The notes beneath the pieces were generated by a model. That model was not told where the DNA came from. It did not search any database and saw only the letters and a program-made list of their open reading frames with translations. From Ruminiclostridium sp. (GTDB taxonomy: Bacteria > Bacillota_A > Clostridia > Oscillospirales > Ruminococcaceae), in the NCBI GenBank assembly GCA_017550775.1, contig JAFZOA010000486.1:1-13234 (forward strand): a DNA stretch of 13,234 bases, read 5' to 3'. Positions 1 through 6,252 of this stretch are shown piece by piece; position 1 is the first letter of the stretch; each line of letters starts with the position of its first letter. The position numbers and the translations under genes were made by a program.

Positions 1-988
1 CCGCTATCCCCGCCGTCACGGGAAGGTACTGGATCGGGGTCTCGGGGTGGTCGGTGCCGATCGCGAACTGCACCCCGGGCGTGTGGAGCGTCGCGGCATT
101 CTCTATGGAATGGTTGATGATCTCCGGCTTGCACCTGTCCGCGAACAGGGGGCCTATCACACAGTCCGCCCGCTCGTCGGCAAGCTCGTCCGCGATAAGG
201 TGGCCGTCCGTCGCGTGTATCAGCACGTAGTCGAGAGAGAACTCCTTCGCAATGCGTATCGCAGTGAAGATGTCGTCCTGACGGTGACAGTGGAAGTGCG
301 CCTTTATCTCCCGGCGTATCAGCGGGAGCAGCGCCTCGCACTTCATGTCGAGGTCGGGGCGGGAGGTCTCGTCGTCGGTACCCTTTGTGCGCTCGTATTC
401 GGCTAAGTCTTCCATATAGCGGCGGGCTTTCGAGAGCTGCTCGCGTATCACCGCAGCGGTAGCCATGCGGGTAATGGGCGTCTCGTCGCGGTCGTTGTAG
501 GCGCGCTTCGGGTTCTCGCCGAGGGCGAACTTTATGGACACGGGATCCTTTACTATGAGCTTGTCGATCCGCGAGCTCCCGTAGGTCTTCATGGCAAGGA
601 AGTTCCCGCCGACGGGATTTGCGCTCCCGACACCGGTGACTACCGTGCCTACCCCCGCCCGCGCCGCCTCCGAGAAGCACACGTCTGCGGCGTTCACCGC
701 GTCTATCGCGCGAAGGTGTGGCGTGGAAGGGTCGGTGACCTCGTTCACGTCGTCTCCCTCGAAGGCAAGCCCGTTCTCGCATATCCCGATGTGGCAGTGA
801 GCGTCCACGAACGCGGGATAGACCGTAAGTCCGGACGCGTCGATCACGTCGCCGGTATCGAGGCTTCCCGCAAAGTCGTCCATGCTCCCGACGGCGGTTA
901 TGACTCCGCCGCTCGTCTCTATGAACCCGCACTCGATGATCTCGTTGTCGTCCGAGGCGGTGAAAATTCTCGCGTTATAGATTATCAT
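1..988 (-). CDS. Amidohydrolase-family metal-dependent hydrolase, C-terminus cut by window edge
   Basis: Translating the minus strand from the ATG at 988 gives 329 open residues to the window edge. It looks like an imidazolonepropionase-like amidohydrolase: a small N-terminal beta part (MIIYNARIFTA), the first metal motif FVDAHCHIG (H64, H66), a GENPK motif (157-161), a histidine-rich strand AHFHCHRQDD (H231, H233, H235), IHATDGH (H258, H263) and GTDHPE (D313), where the Asp is the usual metal or catalytic residue. Family members are usually near 380-400 residues, so perhaps 50-70 are missing. The start is well placed: AAGGA lies about 8 nt upstream within aroK, and the ATG overlaps the aroK stop (ATGA, 985-988), suggesting coupled translation. 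No signal peptide is seen, so it is probably cytoplasmic. The substrate cannot be told from sequence; a cyclic amide or imide is only the family expectation. A role in shikimate or fatty acid metabolism is not shown. Confidence 0.85.
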   Translation of the reverse strand, partial: MIIYNARIFTASDDNEIIECGFIETSGGVITAVGSMDDFAGSLDTGDVIDASGLTVYPAFVDAHCHIGICENGLAFEGDDVNEVTDPSTPHLRAIDAVNAADVCFSEAARAGVGTVVTGVGSANPVGGNFLAMKTYGSSRIDKLIVKDPVSIKFALGENPKRAYNDRDETPITRMATAAVIREQLSKARRYMEDLAEYERTKGTDDETSRPDLDMKCEALLPLIRREIKAHFHCHRQDDIFTAIRIAKEFSLDYVLIHATDGHLIADELADERADCVIGPLFADRCKPEIINHSIENAATLHTPGVQFAIGTDHPETPIQYLPVTAGIA

Positions 989-1470
989 AGGCTTTTCCTT
1001 ATCCTGTCAATGATCTGAGAGGGCGTTCCCCCGGCGTTGATGACTATATCCGCGCGCTCTTTATAAACGGGGCGGCGCTTGTCGTACAGCTCCTTTACCT
1101 TCTCCTTCGGGTTGTTTGCGGCGAGAGGACGGTTCTTGTCGTCCTTTATCCGCGCGTAGCAGGTCTCGAAGTCCGCGTCGAGGAGCACCACCCGTCCGGT
1201 GCGTTTCGCGGTATCGGCGGTATCGTCATTGATGATCGCACCGCCTCCGAGCGCGACCACGCTGTTGTCCGGCATATCGGCTATGTACTTTGCTTCGAGC
1301 TTCCGGAAGTGCGGCTCGCCGTGCTTTGCGAAGATGTCCGGTATCGTCATACCCTCGTGCTCAACGATGTACTCGTCGAGATCGGCGAAGGTCATACCAG
1401 ACTTGCGGGCAAGCTCCTTCCCGATACGGGACTTCCCACAGCCCATGAACCCGCAGAGGTAGATCTTCAT
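985..1470 (-). CDS. aroK: Shikimate kinase
   Basis: Phosphorylates shikimate with ATP to shikimate 3-phosphate in the cytoplasm, the fifth step of the pathway to chorismate and aromatic amino acids. The 161-residue protein has the usual family length. Visible motifs are the Walker A loop GFMGCGKS (7-14), the DLD segment (30-32) whose Asp binds shikimate, R56 in the HFRKLE segment, GGG (75-77), the lid motif NRPLA (113-117) with its Arg, and the KRRPVY Arg pair (132-133). The start at 1470 has a strong GGAGG about 7 nt upstream inside the end of aroE, and its ATG overlaps the aroE stop by 4 nt. Its own stop overlaps the amidohydrolase start in the same way, so these three genes should be co-transcribed and translationally coupled. 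Confidence 0.95.
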   Translation of the reverse strand: MKIYLCGFMGCGKSRIGKELARKSGMTFADLDEYIVEHEGMTIPDIFAKHGEPHFRKLEAKYIADMPDNSVVALGGGAIINDDTADTAKRTGRVVLLDADFETCYARIKDDKNRPLAANNPKEKVKELYDKRRPVYKERADIVINAGGTPSQIIDRIRKSL

Positions 1471-2312
1471 ATCATGCCCTCCATGTCGGAGATAAGCTGT
1501 CTCAGGTCGCTTTCCTCAAACTTCGCGCCGTTCCATATCTCCTGCGCCGCCGCAGCCTGGAGCACGAGCATCGCCATACCGGTCATTGCCGCTTTTCCGA
1601 GCTCTTTAGCCGTCTTGTACAGCAGCGTTTCCTTCGGATTATATACCACGTCAAACACGCTCCCGGTGCGTTCAAGAACGTCCCTCGTGCAGGGCATCTT
1701 ATCCGTCTTCGGGAACATTCCCACCGGGGAAGCGTTTATAACAAGGTCGAAGTTTTCGCCGCCGAGGTCGTCCGCGGACAGCACCTCGCCCTTTATCGAA
1801 GCTGTTCGGATATTTGCGGCGGAGTCTCTCTCCTTCACGGCGGAGACGGTCTTGTCCGCGTCGGGTAAGAACTCCGGCAGCACCGCTACCGTAACGTCAC
1901 CGCCCTTGTATGCAGCTTCCGCGGCGATCATGCGTCCGACGCCGCCGCAGCCTATCACGAGCACCCGCGAATCAAGCCTTGCTCCGAGCATATCAATGGA
2001 GCGCGTGAAGCCGAACACATCCGTGTTATACCCCACCTTCTCCTCGCCGTTCTTCACGCAGTTGACCGAGCCGAAGCGCTCCGCCGACCCGTCAAGGCGC
2101 GTGCAGTAGGGGATTATCCCGACCTTGTGGGGAATGGTGGCGTTGAAGCCGTCCAGTCCGCCGAGTGTATCAAATCTGCCGGAAAGCTCCTCCGGCGGTA
2201 TGTCAAGCAGCTCGTAGCTCCCGTCCACACCCGCAAGCTTCATCAGCCGCGTGTGTATCTGCGGAGAAAGAGAGTGTCCGAGCGGATGACCGATAAGTGC
2301 GTATTTCTTCAT
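1467..2312 (-). CDS. aroE: Shikimate dehydrogenase (NADP-dependent)
   Basis: Reduces 3-dehydroshikimate to shikimate with NADPH, the step just before AroK. From the chosen start the protein has 281 residues, normal for the family. The N-terminal substrate domain opens MKKYALIGHP, with the shikimate-binding SLS serines (14, 16), catalytic K63 in NATIPHK, N84, and D98 in YNTDVFGF. The NADP domain has the loop GCGGVGR (121-127) and NASPVGM later. An in-frame ATG 24 nt further upstream (position 2336) would add eight residues, but it has no visible ribosome binding site and would extend the protein before the conserved first strand. The ATG at 2312 follows AAAGGA by about 6 nt. It lies 56 nt downstream of fabD and overlaps aroK by 4 nt. 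Confidence 0.95.
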   Translation of the reverse strand: MKKYALIGHPLGHSLSPQIHTRLMKLAGVDGSYELLDIPPEELSGRFDTLGGLDGFNATIPHKVGIIPYCTRLDGSAERFGSVNCVKNGEEKVGYNTDVFGFTRSIDMLGARLDSRVLVIGCGGVGRMIAAEAAYKGGDVTVAVLPEFLPDADKTVSAVKERDSAANIRTASIKGEVLSADDLGGENFDLVINASPVGMFPKTDKMPCTRDVLERTGSVFDVVYNPKETLLYKTAKELGKAAMTGMAMLVLQAAAAQEIWNGAKFEESDLRQLISDMEGMI

Positions 2313-2318
2313 AGTTTT

Positions 2319-2324
2319 TCCTTT
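2319..2324 (-). promoter_or_regulatory. Ribosome binding site that sets the aroE start
   Basis: On the minus strand AAAGGA lies 6 nt before the ATG at 2312. The upstream in-frame ATGs at 2326 and 2336 have no comparable purine-rich site, so this site supports the shorter aroE product. Confidence 0.7.
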
Positions 2325-2368
2325 CATACAAGACAATGGTTTGTTACAGCGCCGGGATATCTTATTGT

Positions 2369-3268
2369 TCAGGCGTCCACGCTTTCCGCGGTAACGTCGT
2401 CAAGCGTCTTCTTCACCATTCCCGTAAGCGCTTTTCCGGGGCCGCACTCTACAAATCTGTCGGCACCGTCAGCCTTCATTGCGGCAAGCTCCGATGTGAA
2501 GCGTACCGGCGAGAATATATGCCGGGAAAGTATATCGTGTATATCGGAAAAGTCGTCAAGCTTCCCGCCGGTAACGTTCGAGTAGAACGCCTTTTCCGGC
2601 GCTGCGATCTTGATGCCGGAGATAAGCTCCTTGAACTCCAGACCCGCTTCCTTCATGTATTCGCTGTGGAACGCGGCAGCTACCGCGAGCGGAACTACCC
2701 TCTTCGCCCCGCGCTCTTTCAGCAGAGCGGACGCTTTCTCTATACCGGAGCCGCTCCCGGCAATGACGATCTGCGCCGCCGAGTTGTAGTTCACCGGAAC
2801 AACGTAGTCTCCGCCGTCCGATATCTCCTTGCAGGCGCTTTCCACCGCGTCCGGGGCAAGTCCGAGTATCGCCGCCATTTTGCCGCCGTTCTTCTTCGCC
2901 GCCTTGTCCATGCACGCGGCACGGTGCTTTATCAGGGTGTAGCCGGTGGGCATATCCACGGCTCCCGAGGTCACAAGCGCCGCATATTCTCCGAGCGAGT
3001 GACCCGCAACTGCGGAGAACTCCCCGCCGCCGAGAGTGAACTTCTTCGCGCACATCAGCGACATGGTGAAGATCGCGGGCTGAGAAACGCTCGTTACCGC
3101 AAGCTCCTCCGCCGTTCCCTCAAACATGGTCTTTTTAACGTCGAAGCCGAGTATATCGCTTCCGACGGAGAATATTTCCTCATACGCCGCGGGATCCTCG
3201 TCGTACAGCTTCTTACCCATTCCGCTGTACTGCGAGCCCTGCCCCGAGAATAAAAGTGCTGTTGCCAT
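2369..3268 (-). CDS. fabD: Malonyl-CoA:ACP transacylase
   Basis: Moves malonyl from CoA to the phosphopantetheine arm of ACP, supplying extender units for FabH and FabF. The 299-residue protein begins ATALLFSGQGSQ, with the oxyanion Gln (Q11) in GQGSQ. The nucleophile is S91 in GHSLGEYAAL (89-98), R116 contacts the malonyl carboxylate, and H201 in AAFHSEYM is the catalytic His. Near the C-terminus FVECGPGKALTGM is typical of the family. The ATG at 3268 follows AAGGAAGGA at good spacing. In the well-known streptococcal cluster fabD sits between fabK and fabG; here it is divergent from fabH and heads a unit with aroE and aroK. Its probable promoter is the minus-strand TTGATT-17-TATAAT inside the fabH leader, giving a 5' leader of roughly 127 nt. 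Confidence 0.96.
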   Translation of the reverse strand: MATALLFSGQGSQYSGMGKKLYDEDPAAYEEIFSVGSDILGFDVKKTMFEGTAEELAVTSVSQPAIFTMSLMCAKKFTLGGGEFSAVAGHSLGEYAALVTSGAVDMPTGYTLIKHRAACMDKAAKKNGGKMAAILGLAPDAVESACKEISDGGDYVVPVNYNSAAQIVIAGSGSGIEKASALLKERGAKRVVPLAVAAAFHSEYMKEAGLEFKELISGIKIAAPEKAFYSNVTGGKLDDFSDIHDILSRHIFSPVRFTSELAAMKADGADRFVECGPGKALTGMVKKTLDDVTAESVDA

Positions 3269-3331
3269 AGTGTTGTTCCTTCCTTTTTATCGGACAGTTT
3301 GCCGAAATTTCAAAAACTTTATTGTGCGATA

Positions 3332-3360
3332 TTGACAAAACCGAGCCGTACTGTTATAAT
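3332..3360 (+). promoter_or_regulatory. Extended -10 sigma-A promoter of the fabH-accA operon
   Basis: TTGACA (3332-3337) and TATAAT (3355-3360) are both perfect consensus with a 17-nt spacer, and TG sits one base before the -10 (3352-3353), giving an extended -10. The expected start is near 3367, about 80 nt before the fabH ATG. A promoter this close to consensus should be strong unless repressed, which fits a large biosynthetic operon under repressor control. Transcription has not been shown; this is read from sequence only. Confidence 0.85.
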
Positions 3361-3366
3361 ATAAAT

Positions 3367-3387
3367 GTATGTGCATTGCGCTCATAC
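3367..3387. repeat. Imperfect palindrome between the fabH and fabD -10 boxes (candidate operator)
   Basis: The arms GTATGTGC (3367-3374) and GCTCATAC (3380-3387) are complementary at 7 of 8 positions and are separated by 5 nt. The element starts at the predicted fabH transcription start and lies between the two opposing -10 hexamers, where a bound dimeric repressor could block both promoters. It does not match the FapR or FabT consensus as I know them. It could also be a small RNA hairpin at the fabH mRNA 5' end, or chance. Confidence 0.45.
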
Positions 3388-3402
3388 GGAGTAACTTCTA
3401 CT

Positions 3403-3431
3403 ATTATATACTATTTCTTACATAAAATCAA
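3403..3431 (-). promoter_or_regulatory. Probable sigma-A promoter of the fabD-aroE-aroK unit
   Basis: On the minus strand TTGATT (plus 3426-3431) and TATAAT (plus 3403-3408) are separated by exactly 17 nt. The -35 matches 4 of 6 and the -10 is perfect. The expected start is near 3396, which lies downstream of the predicted fabH start, so the two transcripts would cross over about 30 nt. The same hexamers and spacing occur in the acpP promoter at 11604-11632. No better candidate is seen closer to fabD. Confidence 0.6.
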
Positions 3432-3448
3432 TAGGGCGTGAGGACAAA

Positions 3449-4447
3449 ATGCGCGGAATTAAAATTATAGGCACGGGAATGTATGTCCCGGAAACTGTCG
3501 CAAGCAACGACTGGATATCTACCATACTTGACACCAACGACGAATGGATATACTCGCGGACTGGTATAAGGGAGCGCCGCATTTCGGTTGATAAGCCGAA
3601 CTTCTATATGGCGGAGCAGGCTTCCCTTGCCGCGGTGAAGAACAGCGGCATCGACCCGGCAGAAATAGACCTCGTGCTCGCGGCGACCTGCTCGCCCGAT
3701 TACTTCTACCCCGCATTGTCCTGCCTTGTGCAGCATACAGTCGGCGCGGTGAACGCGGCGGCATTCGACATAAACTCCGCCTGCACAGGCTTCATCAACG
3801 CTCTCGACACGGCTTCGAGGTTCCTTGAGGACAGCGACTACCGCAACGTGCTTATCGTGGCAAGCGAGCGTCTTGCCCCGCACTGTGACTACACCGACCG
3901 CACAGCGAGCATACTCTTCGGCGACGGCGCGGGCGCAGCAGTGGTGACAAAGAACGACAAGCCCATGTGGTCATACCTTAGCGCCAAGGGGGATTACTTC
4001 AACGCGCTCTACTGCAAGGTCGACCAGAGCCGCGCAAACTGCCCTCTGCTCGGGAAGGACACCGTCCCCGAGGGACTGATAGACACCGAGGCAAAGACCC
4101 ATACCCTGCAAATGAACGGCAAGGCGGTGTACAAGTTCGCTGTGGATGCAATGCAGACTGCGGTGAACAAGGTGCTCGAAAAGTCGGGGCTGACACTCGG
4201 AGACATTGATCTTTACATACCGCATCAGGCAAACTCCCGCATTATAGAGAGCGCCGTCAAGGGACTCGGGCTCCCGGAGGAAAAGGTATATGTGAACCTC
4301 GAAAAGCGCGGCAACACATCAAGCGCCTGCATTCCCACCTGTCTCGCGGAGCTGAGCGAGGCGGGGCGCATAAAGGACGGCATGACGATATGCCTTGTCG
4401 GCTTCGGCGCGGGACTTACCAGCGGCGCGATCATTTTTGAACAATAA
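3449..4447 (+). CDS. fabH: Beta-ketoacyl-ACP synthase III
   Basis: Starts fatty acid synthesis by condensing an acyl-CoA primer with malonyl-ACP to a 3-ketoacyl-ACP. The 332-residue thiolase-fold protein carries the full Cys-His-Asn triad: C112 in NSACTGF, H259 in IPHQAN and N289 in RGNTSSA. DEWIYSRTGIRERR (31-44) near the N-terminus and the FGDGAGA loop (157-163) are also typical, as is the C-terminal GFGAGLTSGAII. The start follows GAGG (3440-3443) by 5 nt. It is the first gene of the plus-strand operon and lies about 80 nt after a consensus promoter. Whether it prefers acetyl-CoA or branched primers cannot be told here. Many clusters have acpP directly after fabH, but here a 92-nt gap leads to fabK. 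Confidence 0.97.
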   Translation: MRGIKIIGTGMYVPETVASNDWISTILDTNDEWIYSRTGIRERRISVDKPNFYMAEQASLAAVKNSGIDPAEIDLVLAATCSPDYFYPALSCLVQHTVGAVNAAAFDINSACTGFINALDTASRFLEDSDYRNVLIVASERLAPHCDYTDRTASILFGDGAGAAVVTKNDKPMWSYLSAKGDYFNALYCKVDQSRANCPLLGKDTVPEGLIDTEAKTHTLQMNGKAVYKFAVDAMQTAVNKVLEKSGLTLGDIDLYIPHQANSRIIESAVKGLGLPEEKVYVNLEKRGNTSSACIPTCLAELSEAGRIKDGMTICLVGFGAGLTSGAIIFEQ

Positions 4448-4539
4448 CAAGCGCTTACACGCGTATTCGCAGACATATCCGCGGCAGGAAAGCACCTTGC
4501 GGCCGCTGCGGGATTTTAATACTTGAAAGGACAGAAAGC

Positions 4540-5463
4540 ATGAAAACAAGAATAACGGAGCTTCTCGGAATACAGTACCCGATCTTACAGGGCGGCATGG
4601 CATGGGTAGCGGAAAGCACCCTCGCGGCTGCGGTATCCAACGCGGGCGGCGCGGGCATAATCGCCGGCGGCGCAGCTCCGATAGACTACCTGCGTGACCA
4701 GATACGCCGCGCAAAGACGCTCACCGACAAACCCTTCGGCGTGAACGTGATGCTCATGAGCCCTAACGCGGAGGATCTTGCACAGCTCGTTATAGACGAG
4801 AAGGTAAGCTTCGTTACCACCGGCGCAGGCAACCCGGGCAAATTCATGGAGGGCTGGAAAGCGGCAGGCATAAAGGTGATACCGGTAGTGCCGTCGGTAG
4901 CCCTCGCAAAGCGCATGGAGCGCTCGGGAGCAGACGCAGTGGTAGCGGAAGGCACCGAGAGCGGCGGTCACATCGGCGAGAACACCACCATGTGCCTTGT
5001 GCCGCAGGTGGTTGACGCGCTGGAGATCCCGGTGCTCGCGGCGGGCGGAATAGCGGACGGACGCGGCATCGCGGCATCATTCATGCTCGGCGCGGAGGGC
5101 GTTCAGGTAGGTACCCGCTTCCTCGCAAGTGAGGAATGTCAGATACACGAGAACTACAAGAACCTCGTCATCGGCGCGAAGGACACCGACAGCATCGTTA
5201 CAGGGCGCTTCACGGGACACCCGTGCAGAAGCGTGCGCTCAAAGCTCTCGAAGAAGCTCCAGACCTTCGAGAAGGAAGGCGGTACACCCGAGGAGTTCGA
5301 ACAGATCTCGGCGGGCTCTCTCCGCAAGGCGGCGGTTGACGGCGACCTTGAAAACGGCTCGTTCATGTGCGGCGCTATCGCCGGCATGGTAAATGAGATC
5401 AAGCCGTGTAAGGATATAATAGAGGAAATGTTCGCACAGGCGGAAAAACTCCTCGGCAAATAA
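4540..5463 (+). CDS. fabK: Enoyl-ACP reductase II (FMN-dependent)
   Basis: Reduces trans-2-enoyl-ACP to acyl-ACP, the last step of each elongation cycle, using FMN and NAD(P)H. The 307-residue protein has the TIM-barrel nitronate monooxygenase-like fold, not the short-chain dehydrogenase fold of FabI. It shows ILQGGMAWVAES (15-26), SNAGGAGIIAGG (33-44), FGVNVM (66-71), and EGTESGGHIGE (137-147) with H144, the residue known to be catalytic in pneumococcal FabK. The FMN phosphate loop is LAAGGIADGRG (166-176) followed by GAEGVQVGTRFL (184-195). An AAAGGA site precedes the ATG. Gene order after fabH and before fabG makes FabK rather than a generic nitronate monooxygenase the right call. FabK enzymes are known to resist triclosan. 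Confidence 0.95.
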   Translation: MKTRITELLGIQYPILQGGMAWVAESTLAAAVSNAGGAGIIAGGAAPIDYLRDQIRRAKTLTDKPFGVNVMLMSPNAEDLAQLVIDEKVSFVTTGAGNPGKFMEGWKAAGIKVIPVVPSVALAKRMERSGADAVVAEGTESGGHIGENTTMCLVPQVVDALEIPVLAAGGIADGRGIAASFMLGAEGVQVGTRFLASEECQIHENYKNLVIGAKDTDSIVTGRFTGHPCRSVRSKLSKKLQTFEKEGGTPEEFEQISAGSLRKAAVDGDLENGSFMCGAIAGMVNEIKPCKDIIEEMFAQAEKLLGK

Positions 5464-5490
5464 TCTGAATACAAAGGAAAGAGTGATAAT

Positions 5491-6231
5491 ATGGCAGTTG
5501 CACTTATAACGGGCGCATCGCAGGGAATAGGCGAGTGCATAGCAAAAAGACTGGCTAAGGACGGCTGGGACATCGCGATAAACTACTACCCCGACAACAC
5601 AAGCCGGCTCAACGCCGAGAAGGTGGCTGAGAGCTGCCGGGAAAGCGGCATCAGAGCCGAGATATTCCCCGCGGACGTGTCGAACTTCGACCAGTGTGCA
5701 GAGCTCGTCAAGGCGGTTAAGGACGCGTTCGGAAGCATAGACGCGCTCGTAAATAACGCGGGCATCACCAGGGACACCCTGCTCACGCTCATGACAGAGG
5801 AGCAGTACGACAGCGTTATCGCCGTCAACCAGAAGTCGATATTCAACATGATGAAGCCCGTGGTCAAGATCATGATAAAGCAGAAGCACGGCGCGATAGT
5901 CAACATGGCGTCGGTGGCGGGACTTTACGGCAACCCCGGACAGTTCAACTACTCCGCTTCCAAGGCGGCTATCATCGGCATGACCATGTCTGCGGCGAAG
6001 GAAGTCGGCGCGCGGAATATCCGTGTGAACGCGGTCGCTCCCGGACTTATCAAGACCCCTATGACCGACAAGCTCACTGACGAGCAGAAGGCTAAGATAT
6101 TCGACCAGATCGCACTCAAGCGCTTCGGCGAGGTGAGCGAGATAGCGTCGGTAGTATCATTCCTGCTGTCTGACGAAGCTTCCTACATCACCGGACAGAC
6201 AATAGAAATAAGCGGCGGACTTTCAATGTAA
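5491..6231 (+). CDS. fabG: 3-oxoacyl-ACP reductase
   Basis: Reduces 3-ketoacyl-ACP to (R)-3-hydroxyacyl-ACP with NADPH. The 246-residue protein is a classical short-chain dehydrogenase: cofactor loop TGASQGIGE (7-15), NNAG (88-91), and the tetrad N113, S141, Y154, K158 in the segment from NMASVAG to NYSASKAA. The C-terminus ends ITGQTIEISGG, typical of FabG. The start at 5491 follows AAAGGAAAG, and the gene lies 27 nt after fabK. In many Gram-positive clusters fabD stands in this gap, but here it does not. Position inside a complete fab operon supports FabG over other short-chain reductases. Confidence 0.96.
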   Translation: MAVALITGASQGIGECIAKRLAKDGWDIAINYYPDNTSRLNAEKVAESCRESGIRAEIFPADVSNFDQCAELVKAVKDAFGSIDALVNNAGITRDTLLTLMTEEQYDSVIAVNQKSIFNMMKPVVKIMIKQKHGAIVNMASVAGLYGNPGQFNYSASKAAIIGMTMSAAKEVGARNIRVNAVAPGLIKTPMTDKLTDEQKAKIFDQIALKRFGEVSEIASVVSFLLSDEASYITGQTIEISGGLSM

Positions 6232-6252
6232 GCCCCCTGACAAGGAGACAGT

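Noticed and set aside
1309..3253. Long plus-strand frames (266 and 305 codons) opposite aroK, aroE and fabD
   Set aside because: They lie antisense to genes with full catalytic motifs, show no family features, are rich in Arg and Ser, and arise from the GC-rich third positions of the real genes.
3304..3311. GAAATTTC palindrome upstream of fabH as an operator
   Set aside because: Only 8 bp, AT-rich, and upstream of the -35; likely chance.
3286..3313. Minus-strand TTGAAA-16-GATAAA as the fabD promoter
   Set aside because: The -10 is weak and the start would fall inside the fabD ribosome binding site, leaving no usable leader. The site at 3403-3431 is much better.
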